Source: JACDBE01 sp051002015 (GTDB taxonomy: Bacteria; Actinomycetota; Acidimicrobiia; Spongiisociales; UBA5794). From it: a stretch of 13,090 nucleotides of DNA. The notes below the pieces were generated by a model that saw only the letters and a program-made list of their open reading frames with translations, made no database searches and was not told where the DNA came from. The translations under genes were made by a program, and so were the position numbers. The first letter of the stretch is position 1. Each line of letters opens with the position of its first letter. Shown here one piece after another: positions 1 through 5,905 of this stretch. The stretch is from the NCBI GenBank assembly GCA_051002015.1, contig JBPCMS010000067.1, forward strand, positions 1-13,090, given 5' to 3'.

Positions 1-9
1 CTCTTCCAT
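1..9 (-). CDS. Possible start of next minus-strand gene (cut by window edge)
   Basis: Only three codons are visible, reading Met-Glu-Glu. An ATG on the minus strand sits 16 nt after the stop of the CcoNO-like gene and is preceded by a purine-rich GAGGG at about the spacing of a ribosome binding site. If real, it would be co-transcribed with the CcoNO-like gene. Nothing can be said of the product. Confidence 0.3.
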
Positions 10-25
10 CGGTCGGCCCTCGGGT

Positions 26-1990
26 TCATCGCAGGCTCGTCACGTAGGCGGCGACGGCATCCAGGTCGGCGTCCGACAGATGATCGTACGACGGCATCAG
101 GGAGAACGAGCGCTCGGCCCGCGGATCGGCCAGGTGGGCGGCCACCCAGGCGGCGTCGCTGCTCGGCTCGCCCGAGCCGAAGTGCATCAGGTCGGGCCCG
201 ATCCGCATCGTCCCCAGCAGGGCCGGCGACTCGTAGACGTAGTCACCGATCTCCGAGACCGCCCCCAGCCCGACGTCGGTGACGATGGGCCGCACCTGCT
301 GGGTGTGGCAGACCACACAGCCCTCCTGGATGTAGATCTCCCTCCCCCTGGCCTCGACGCTGTGCTGGTCGGGCTGCCGGCTGGAATCGGCGAGCAGGGT
401 CGGCTCGGTGGATCTCGTCTCGAGACCGGGGACCACCCAGACGAACAGGGCGGCGAGCACGAACAGGGCGACGGCGCCGGCGCGCACCCGGCCCAGCGTC
501 ACCGTGCGGTCGAGCACCAGCTCAGGATCGGGAGCGGAGACGGGGGCCCCGACCACCAGCGGTGCGGTGTAAGAGGCGGACCTGCCGCCGAACACCGACG
601 TCACGAACAGGAACTGGGCGATGGCGAACACCCCGAACCCGGCCAGCTTGACCGGGCCGAGCCACGCCACCGCATCGGCGGTGTTTAGCCACCCGTCGCC
701 TGCGGCGGGGACCAGCGCCTCGTTGGCGTTGGCAACCCAGGTCCATCCGGTGATCACACCGGCGGTGAGCAGGGCTAGCGCCCACACCCCGAGCCCGGTG
801 GCGGTGAGGGCGTGGTGCAGCCTGATCGAGCGGGCCGCCGTCACCCGACCGGTCAACTCGGGGATCACCCGGTACACGGCGGCGATGAGCCAGGCGGTGA
901 AGGCCCCGTACCAGGCGACGGCGTCGACCCCGGTCACCCAGTCGGTGAACTGGACGACACCGCTCGAGGCGCGCAGCGCCAGCATCAGATTCACCAACGG
1001 GAAGACCAGGAACAGGGCGCCGCCCAGCACCACAAAGCGGGTCGTGATGTCGTTGGAGGCGACCTGCCACCGGCCCCGCAGCGCAAGGGCGAAGTCGGTG
1101 GCGATCACCAGGACCGGGACCAGCAGACCGATCGAGAAGACCACACCGACCGTCTCCACCCAGTCGGGGACCGGGCCGTACGTCAGCGTCGCCGGGGACG
1201 TCAGCGCCCACACGAAGGCGAGCGACCAGAAGCCGAGCAGGCTCAACCGGGTCGACACGAACGACGGTCGCGCCGACAGCCGCGGGATCACGAAATAGAC
1301 GACGCCAACCGCCGCCGAGGCCAACCACAGCCCGGTGATGGTCGAGCGGAAGAAGGCGATCTGGATGGTCCCGCCCACCCCGCCGACACCCGGGACGTTG
1401 CCGACGATGAACGCCAGCACCAGCCACCACGAGGCGGCGACGGCGTACCAACCGACCGGGCCCATGTCCCTGGTGGCGCCGGAGGCGGTGCGGGTGATCA
1501 CCAGGGCGAACCCGATCATCCCCAGCAGCAACACCGCATCGGCCCAGAGTGGATACTCGAGGAGGGGGCGGGCCTCCCCCGCCCCGAGGGCGACGGCGCC
1601 CGAGCCGAGCAGCACCCCGCCGGCCAGAAGCAGGAGCGAGTTGCTGGCGAGCCGGTCGTTGGGTAGCTCGACCCGACCCAGCCGGCAAACGGCGAACAGG
1701 AGCACCCCGGCAAGCCCGATCGTCAGCCATCCGAAGACGAACATGTCCGTTGCCACCGGGGCGATCCGGCCGTAGCCGAGCATCCCGGAGAAGATGTCGG
1801 GGAACACCAGGTGGGTGGCGGCGATCAGGCCGAGGACCAGCGACAGGGCGAGGAAGCCGAGAGCCACCACCAGGTACGGCCTGGCGGCGGCGATGGTGAC
1901 CTCTGGCGGTGCGTACCCTGGCAGATCGGCGAGCAGGTCCTCGGGGACTTCCGTCGGGAACTCCGGTTCGGGTGTTGCGTTATGGGTCAC
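26..1990 (-). CDS. ccoN: CcoN-CcoO fusion, heme-copper oxidase subunit I homologue lacking all metal-ligand histidines, with intact CcoO heme c domain
   Basis: This 654-residue membrane protein has a CcoN-like (cbb3 oxidase subunit I) region at about residues 35-470 and a CcoO-like region at about 500-654. The CcoN part aligns nearly without gaps to the family around helices II, VI, VII and X (for example RLS..FW at 248-255 and FTDW at 348-351). In my alignment the six ligand histidines are replaced: Ala80, Ser216, Ala267, Thr268, Val355 and Ala357. The cross-linked active-site Tyr is Trp261. The CcoO part has a membrane anchor near 502-521, heme c motif C558-V-V-C-H562 and axial Met632 in an MPSY motif, as in true CcoO. 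It therefore cannot reduce oxygen but can carry electrons through heme c. The GTG start at 1990 is chosen because AAGGA lies 11 nt upstream; a longer frame to 2269 would run into the divergent operon. The gene is divergent from the bc-type operon. Fold assignment is sure; role is inferred. Confidence 0.9.
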   Translation of the reverse strand: MTHNATPEPEFPTEVPEDLLADLPGYAPPEVTIAAARPYLVVALGFLALSLVLGLIAATHLVFPDIFSGMLGYGRIAPVATDMFVFGWLTIGLAGVLLFAVCRLGRVELPNDRLASNSLLLLAGGVLLGSGAVALGAGEARPLLEYPLWADAVLLLGMIGFALVITRTASGATRDMGPVGWYAVAASWWLVLAFIVGNVPGVGGVGGTIQIAFFRSTITGLWLASAAVGVVYFVIPRLSARPSFVSTRLSLLGFWSLAFVWALTSPATLTYGPVPDWVETVGVVFSIGLLVPVLVIATDFALALRGRWQVASNDITTRFVVLGGALFLVFPLVNLMLALRASSGVVQFTDWVTGVDAVAWYGAFTAWLIAAVYRVIPELTGRVTAARSIRLHHALTATGLGVWALALLTAGVITGWTWVANANEALVPAAGDGWLNTADAVAWLGPVKLAGFGVFAIAQFLFVTSVFGGRSASYTAPLVVGAPVSAPDPELVLDRTVTLGRVRAGAVALFVLAALFVWVVPGLETRSTEPTLLADSSRQPDQHSVEARGREIYIQEGCVVCHTQQVRPIVTDVGLGAVSEIGDYVYESPALLGTMRIGPDLMHFGSGEPSSDAAWVAAHLADPRAERSFSLMPSYDHLSDADLDAVAAYVTSLR

Positions 1991-2030
1991 CGGCAGGCGG
2001 ATCCTTGCTGACGACGCTTGCAGTTCCGGT

Positions 2031-2055
2031 GCTGCTGGGCGGAACCGCCGGCAGC
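2031..2055. repeat. Imperfect inverted repeat in the divergent promoter region
   Basis: Left arm GCTGCTGGGCGG at 2031-2042 faces CCGCCGGCAGC at 2045-2055, with a perfect GGCGG/CCGCC core around a central AA. It overlaps the weak -10 of the CcoNO-like gene at 2053-2058. It could be an operator or an mRNA leader hairpin of that gene. GC richness makes chance inverted repeats common here. Confidence 0.35.
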
Positions 2056-2146
2056 CTAGCGGGACGATCCCCACCCCCATCGAATCGCACCGCAGGCCCC
2101 TCCCGGGTGCGCCGGCACGGAATCTCGGCTCCCTGCCGACCGTGGA

Positions 2147-2152
2147 TAGAAT
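2147..2152 (+). promoter_or_regulatory. -10 element (TAGAAT) of the bc-type operon, probably leaderless
   Basis: TAGAAT matches the TANNNT consensus and lies 9 nt before the ATG at 2162, so transcription would begin at or next to the start codon. There is no Shine-Dalgarno sequence before this ATG, which fits a leaderless mRNA. I see no clear -35 box. Confidence 0.6.
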
Positions 2153-2161
2153 GCGCCGGCG

Positions 2162-2773
2162 ATGCCAGAAGACAACGGCAGCAGAGCTCTGACCCGGTAC
2201 CGCCGCTTCGGCTTGGTCGCCATCGTGGTCGGTGCGGTGACCGCGCTGGCCGGTGCCCTGGTCGCTCACTACACCGGGCTACCCGAGGTCGACACGATCG
2301 GCCAGGAGCTGTTTCCCTCGATCCCCCGCGGCTGGGTGCCGGTGTTGATCGGTCAGATCATCTGCCTCACCGGCGGGCTGCTCATCCTCGCCGGGATCAC
2401 CCTCGCCTTTGTCTACGACCGGGAGATGACCTGGGCCAGGGCGTCGATCGGCGCCCTTGTCTTCACCACCTTGATGATGATCCTGTTCGGGATCATCCCC
2501 AACCAGTGGCTCACGCTGGCCCAATCCGAGCTCGAGTGGACCCCGCAGAAGTACCTGATCACCATCCCTCCTGGGCTGGTCAGGGGATCTGAGATCAACA
2601 TCAGCTACGCCGCGGTCAAGGACATGATCTCGGGTGGTTACGCGGTGGTCGCCGTCGGCGCCGTCGCCGTCGGCATGTACCAGTGGCAGGAGCGCCAGAA
2701 GCGGAGGGCGACCCAGGCACCGCCCCAGCCCGTCTCCGGCTACGGTCGACCCCTCACCAAGGTGGAGCGCTGA
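2162..2773 (+). CDS. Four-helix membrane protein, first gene of the bc-type operon, function unknown
   Basis: I do not recognise this 203-residue protein. It has four hydrophobic segments at about residues 16-36, 59-84, 95-115 and 157-173, and a basic, proline-containing C-terminal tail (176-203) that is probably cytoplasmic. A polar stretch of about 40 residues (116-156) containing W-T-P and I-P-P lies between helices 3 and 4. It has no cysteine pair or heme motif; the few histidines give no clear bis-His site. It opens a tight operon, with its stop only 3 nt before the ferredoxin ATG, so it is probably an accessory or assembly subunit of the cytochrome complex. The start is chosen by the -10 element 9 nt upstream. 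Being real is near certain; function is inferred from context only. Confidence 0.85.
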   Translation: MPEDNGSRALTRYRRFGLVAIVVGAVTALAGALVAHYTGLPEVDTIGQELFPSIPRGWVPVLIGQIICLTGGLLILAGITLAFVYDREMTWARASIGALVFTTLMMILFGIIPNQWLTLAQSELEWTPQKYLITIPPGLVRGSEINISYAAVKDMISGGYAVVAVGAVAVGMYQWQERQKRRATQAPPQPVSGYGRPLTKVER

Positions 2774-2776
2774 GCG

Positions 2777-3223
2777 ATGGCCAAGGCAGACGTCTGGTTC
2801 GAGATACCGCCGATGCGGGACGATTACCAGCTCGCCGTCGTCGACGGCGCATACCTCACCGCCGCGGTCAAGCCCAAGCAGTTCCTGCACATCGACCAGT
2901 CCGAATGCATCCTGTGCGAGGGCTGCGTCGACATCTGCCCGTGGAAGTGCATCCACTACCTCTCCCTCGACGCCATCGCCGAGGCTTCCAACGTCGAGCA
3001 TCCGTCCGAGGACTCCGCCAACAGGGGCTTCTTCCTGGTCGACGAGGACGAGTGCACCCGCTGCGCCCTCTGCATCGACCGATGCCCCACCGGTGTGATC
3101 ACGTTGGGCAAGTTCGCCGGGTCGCTGGCCGACCAGGCCGAGGAATACGAGCTCACCCCTTGGGACTACAACACGGGGCAGCGGGATTTCAAGAACGGTT
3201 ACTCCTACGGGATGCGCTGGTAG
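2777..3223 (+). CDS. Dicluster 4Fe-4S ferredoxin encoded in the bc-type operon
   Basis: This 148-residue soluble protein has two classic CxxCxxCxxxCP motifs: Cys44, 47, 50, 54 and Cys93, 96, 99, 103, so it should bind two 4Fe-4S clusters. The 38 residues between the motifs are longer than in small clostridial ferredoxins, and N- and C-terminal extensions (1-40, 112-148) may be docking surfaces. The C-terminus is aromatic-rich with several Tyr and Trp. No signal peptide or Tat motif is present, so it should be cytoplasmic. GGAG at 2764-2767 lies 9 nt before the ATG. Its place between an unknown membrane subunit and cytochrome b suggests it is an electron donor or acceptor, or a bound subunit, of the quinol-cytochrome complex. 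A ferredoxin is not part of textbook bc complexes. The fold call is secure; the partnership is inferred. Confidence 0.93.
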   Translation: MAKADVWFEIPPMRDDYQLAVVDGAYLTAAVKPKQFLHIDQSECILCEGCVDICPWKCIHYLSLDAIAEASNVEHPSEDSANRGFFLVDEDECTRCALCIDRCPTGVITLGKFAGSLADQAEEYELTPWDYNTGQRDFKNGYSYGMRW

Positions 3224-3231
3224 GGGAGGTT

Positions 3232-3285
3232 GGCGCCGTCGAGGGCGCCGGTGAAGGCTGAGCGAGGTCGGGGCCGGCGACGGCC
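3232..3285 (+). other. Two hairpins in the 82-nt spacer between ferredoxin and cytochrome b genes
   Basis: GGCGCC at 3232-3237 and again at 3244-3249 can pair around a 6-nt loop. A second stem, GGCCG at 3272-3276 with CGGCC at 3281-3285, closes a GCGA loop of the GNRA type. The second hairpin ends directly before the purine-rich GGAGAGGA that probably serves as ribosome binding site for the GTG at 3306. This is the only sizeable gap in the operon, so the stems may set mRNA stability or stoichiometry. Confidence 0.4.
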
Positions 3286-3305
3286 GGAGAGGAACGAGAC
3301 GCCAG

Positions 3306-4088
3306 GTGGCGAACGGCAACGGCAACGGAGGGGTGGGGCTCAAGGATCGGGTCGCCGGGGCGAGCGACCGCGTCCGGCAGAGCCAGGCGTGGTCGAGCAT
3401 CTTCCGACCGGGGTCGCCTTTCCGCCACGGCTACAGCGACAGCCCCCGCAACCGCTCGTACGTGATCATGAACAACGTGCTCTACCACCTCCACCCGGTG
3501 AAGGTGAAGCGGCACGGGGTACGGCTCTCCTACACGCTGTGTCTGGGCGGGCTGACCTTCTTCCTGTTCATCCTGCTGACGATCACCGGCATCTTCCTCA
3601 TGTTCTACTACCGGCCGACGTCGCCGCAGGCATTCGTCGACATCCAGGCGCTGTCGACCGACGTGGCGTTCGGGCAACTGGTCCGCAACATGCACCGGTG
3701 GGGTGCGCACCTGATGGTGCTCACCGTGTTCCTCCACATGGCTCGGGTCTTCTACCACGGCGCCTACAAGCCGCCGCGCGAGTTCAACTGGGTGGTCGGC
3801 GTCGTGCTCCTGTTGCTCACCCTGCTGCTCTCCTTCACCGGATATCTGCTCCCTTGGGATCAGCTTGCGCTGTGGGCGGTGACGGTCGGTTCCAACATGG
3901 CGGCCTACACCCCGGTGTTCGGGGACCAGGTGACCTTCGTCCTGGTGGGTGGGGTGCAGATCACGCCGGATACGCTGCTGCGCTGGTACGTGCTCCATGT
4001 GCTCTTCCTCCCCTTCGTGATCGTGATCTTCATGGCGGTGCATTTCTGGCGGGTCCGCAAGGACGGCGGAATCTCGGGACCGCTCTAA
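3306..4088 (+). CDS. qcrB: Cytochrome b, N-terminal half of b6 type, with heme c_i cysteine
   Basis: This 260-residue, four-helix protein is the heme-binding half of a split cytochrome b. The bis-heme ligands are His130/His144 on helix B (14 apart) and His231/His246 on helix D (15 apart, the b6 spacing). The sequence follows chloroplast b6 closely: YYRPT at 101-105, HRW at 130-132, LPWDQ at 182-186, and the GISGPL ending at 255-260. Cys79, in a C-L-G-G context, lies where b6 Cys35 and Bacillus QcrB Cys43 attach heme c_i covalently, so an extra high-spin heme near the inner quinone site is likely. The N-terminal 55 residues are a polar extension. It oxidises or reduces (mena)quinone within the membrane together with the next gene product. 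It starts with GTG after a purine-rich tract, 82 nt after the ferredoxin gene. This differs from the long unsplit QcrB of model actinobacteria. Confidence 0.93.
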   Translation: MANGNGNGGVGLKDRVAGASDRVRQSQAWSSIFRPGSPFRHGYSDSPRNRSYVIMNNVLYHLHPVKVKRHGVRLSYTLCLGGLTFFLFILLTITGIFLMFYYRPTSPQAFVDIQALSTDVAFGQLVRNMHRWGAHLMVLTVFLHMARVFYHGAYKPPREFNWVVGVVLLLLTLLLSFTGYLLPWDQLALWAVTVGSNMAAYTPVFGDQVTFVLVGGVQITPDTLLRWYVLHVLFLPFVIVIFMAVHFWRVRKDGGISGPL

Positions 4089-4097
4089 GGAACGTCG

Positions 4098-5030
4098 ATG
4101 GCAGAGATCCCTGAACACATCCTGAGGCGGTCGGCCGAGGCGAGGGCCAAGGCCGAGGGCCGCAGCGTCGAAGAGGTGCTCGCCGAGCTCAAGGGCGGCG
4201 CCCCTGCCGCTGCGCCCGCTCCCGCCCCCGCAGCCGCCAAGGCCCCAACCGCCGAGGGCACCGCAGCCGAGGCCGAGGCGGCGCCGGCCGCAACGGTGGT
4301 GGCGGTTGCCGAACGCCCGGACGGGCCGGTGCGCGACCTGGCCGCCGAGGCGGAGAGCTACGGGGTCCCACCCCCGCTGCTCCGCCGTGCCGCCCTGGCC
4401 CGGGCCAGATGGGACGGTCTTCCTCCCCCGCAGTTCGCCGGTGACGCCGCCGCCCCGGCGGCCGCGCCCCAGCCTGCGGCGGCCGCCGCCGCAGGCGGCG
4501 CCGCCCCGATGGCCGTCCCCGCCATCCCCGAAGGGGTCCGCACCCAGCGCCTCCTCACCGTGGTCAAGGCGGGCGCCATCCAGCAGGTCAAGTCCGAGCC
4601 GACCGACAAGGTCAGCACCTGGCCCCATCTGGTCGCCATCGAGTTCGTGGCGCTGATGGTGGTGACGGCCGGGTTGATCGTCTTCTCGATCTACGTCGAC
4701 GCCCCGCTGCTCGAGTTCGCCAACTTCAACGAGCAACCCAACCCATCCAAGGCGCCGTGGTACTTCCTCGGGCTCCAGGAGCTGTTGTCGTACTTCGATC
4801 CGCAGGTCGCCGGCGTCATCATCCCCGGGTTCGGGCTCGCCGGATTGGCCCTGGCCCCTTACGTCGACCGCAACCCCTCGGTACGTCCCGGCGATCGCAA
4901 GCTGGCGATCATGATCTTCAGCTTCTACCTCTTCGCCTCGGCCATCCTGACCATCTACGGATCGTTCTTCAGGGGACCCGGCTTCAACTTCACGTTCCCG
5001 TGGGTTGACGGCGTGTTCTTCGATTTCTGA
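4098..5030 (+). CDS. Cytochrome b C-terminal half (subunit IV type) with long Ala/Pro-rich N-terminal tether
   Basis: Residues about 155-310 are the three-helix C-terminal half of cytochrome b, like PetD. Helices lie near 178-200, 237-256 and 268-289, and the Qo-site region reads PNPSKAPWYFLGLQELL at 214-230. The usual PEWY/PDWY motif is A219-P-W-Y222, without its acidic residue. The first 150 residues are unusual for a subunit IV: an E/H/R-rich helical motif at 5-22, an Ala/Pro-rich linker (34-70), a second copy of the motif at 91-108, and another Ala/Pro linker (113-145). These should be cytoplasmic and flexible. AAGGA overlapping the stop of the upstream gene provides the ribosome binding site, and the stop codon overlaps the start of the Rieske gene by one base. 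It forms the quinol oxidation site together with the Rieske protein. The core call is firm; the tether function is unknown. Confidence 0.92.
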   Translation: MAEIPEHILRRSAEARAKAEGRSVEEVLAELKGGAPAAAPAPAPAAAKAPTAEGTAAEAEAAPAATVVAVAERPDGPVRDLAAEAESYGVPPPLLRRAALARARWDGLPPPQFAGDAAAPAAAPQPAAAAAAGGAAPMAVPAIPEGVRTQRLLTVVKAGAIQQVKSEPTDKVSTWPHLVAIEFVALMVVTAGLIVFSIYVDAPLLEFANFNEQPNPSKAPWYFLGLQELLSYFDPQVAGVIIPGFGLAGLALAPYVDRNPSVRPGDRKLAIMIFSFYLFASAILTIYGSFFRGPGFNFTFPWVDGVFFDF

Positions 5031-5905
5031 TGGACGCCACCACCCTCTTCATCAGCGGGATCGTGGCGGCGGGTGCGCTGCTCGCCATCGGCGTGTTCAC
5101 CGTGGCCGGCCGCCGACCGAAGGACGAGAACGGTGTCACCGCCCGGTTCGACCGCAGGGCGCTGCAGCGGGACCGGCAGGCCCGCAAGGAGCGCGCCGAC
5201 GGGGCAACCGGCGCCGTCGCCGTGCTCAGCCCGCCGGAGACGGAGACGGCGACAGAGGCGGAGCCCGCCGAGCCGCCACCCCCGCCCATCGACCCGCTCC
5301 AAGAGCGCACCCCCGTCTCCGAGACCGAGATGGGGATCACCAGACGCGGCTTCTTCAACCGGGCCCTGCTCACCGTGTTCGCCATCTTCCTCGGCCAGTT
5401 CGCCATCGCCGGGCTGGCGTTCATGTGGCCCAGACTCGGTGAGGGCTTCGGCAGCCCGATCAACCTCGGCAACATCAACGACCTCCGCGCCGAGATCCTC
5501 CAGGGCGACGGCTCGATCGTCCCCAAGTTCGTCGCCTCCGCCCAGACCTGGCTGGTCCCGATGCCCGAGGAAGCCATGGTCGGGTCCTCGTTCGAGGGCC
5601 TCCCGGTGATGATCGGCGCCGGCGGGGGCGAGCCGGGGCTGATGGCCCTGTGGCAGCGATGCGTGCATCTCGGCTGCCGGGTACCGTCCTGTGTCCCCTC
5701 GCAGGGCTTCGAGTGCCCGTGCCACGGCTCCCGGTACAACTTCCACGGTGAGTACGAGGCCGGACCCGCCCCCCGCAACATGGACCGCTTCGTGGTCGAG
5801 CTCGACGACGCCGACAACCTGATCGTCCAGACCGGTCAGGTGATCGAAACCTCCCGCGCCTCCAACAAGACCATCCGTTACCCGCAGGGGCCGTCCTGCG
5901 TGTGA
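5030..5905 (+). CDS. qcrA: Rieske 2Fe-2S protein of the bc-type complex, two membrane helices
   Basis: This 291-residue protein has a C-terminal Rieske domain. Cluster ligands are Cys211 and His213 in C-V-H-L-G-C and Cys229 and His232 in C-P-C-H-G-S; Cys216 and Cys231 would make the usual disulfide. An additional Cys221 and the penultimate Cys290 are present. A first helix spans 5-26. A proline- and acid-rich cytoplasmic stretch follows (27-104). Then comes a twin-arginine motif, T-R-R-G-F-F at 104-109, and a second helix (113-133), so the domain is probably exported by Tat and stays outside the membrane. It takes one electron from quinol at the cytochrome b Qo site and passes it to the cytochrome c encoded next. 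Its ATG overlaps the preceding stop (TGATG), and its own stop overlaps the next start by 4 nt, which points to translational coupling and fixed stoichiometry. Confidence 0.95.
   Translation: MDATTLFISGIVAAGALLAIGVFTVAGRRPKDENGVTARFDRRALQRDRQARKERADGATGAVAVLSPPETETATEAEPAEPPPPPIDPLQERTPVSETEMGITRRGFFNRALLTVFAIFLGQFAIAGLAFMWPRLGEGFGSPINLGNINDLRAEILQGDGSIVPKFVASAQTWLVPMPEEAMVGSSFEGLPVMIGAGGGEPGLMALWQRCVHLGCRVPSCVPSQGFECPCHGSRYNFHGEYEAGPAPRNMDRFVVELDDADNLIVQTGQVIETSRASNKTIRYPQGPSCV

Larger units (their letters stand above)
1991..2161. promoter_or_regulatory. Divergent promoter region between the CcoNO-like gene and the bc-type operon
   Basis: These 171 nt carry the control signals of two divergent respiratory transcription units. 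Toward the plus strand a TAGAAT -10 lies 9 nt before the ATG at 2162. Toward the minus strand AAGGA (complement at 2002-2006) precedes the GTG at 1990, and a weak -10 candidate TAGGCT lies at 2058-2053. I found no match to the actinobacterial Rex operator TGTGAAC..GTTCACA here. Confidence 0.65.

Noticed and set aside
522..1730. 402-codon second minus-strand frame inside the CcoNO-like gene
   Set aside because: Arg/Gly/Pro-rich translation typical of a shifted frame in GC-rich DNA; the true frame has clear CcoN/CcoO similarity.
1991..2269. Longer version of the CcoNO-like protein starting at 2269
   Set aside because: The extra 93 residues look like random GC-rich translation, would overlap the divergent operon by over 100 nt, and the GTG at 1990 has an upstream AAGGA.
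3189..4736. Long open frame on the minus strand across the cytochrome b genes
   Set aside because: It is a shadow of the plus-strand genes; its protein is His/Arg/Glu-rich without motifs, while the opposite strand encodes clear cytochrome b halves.
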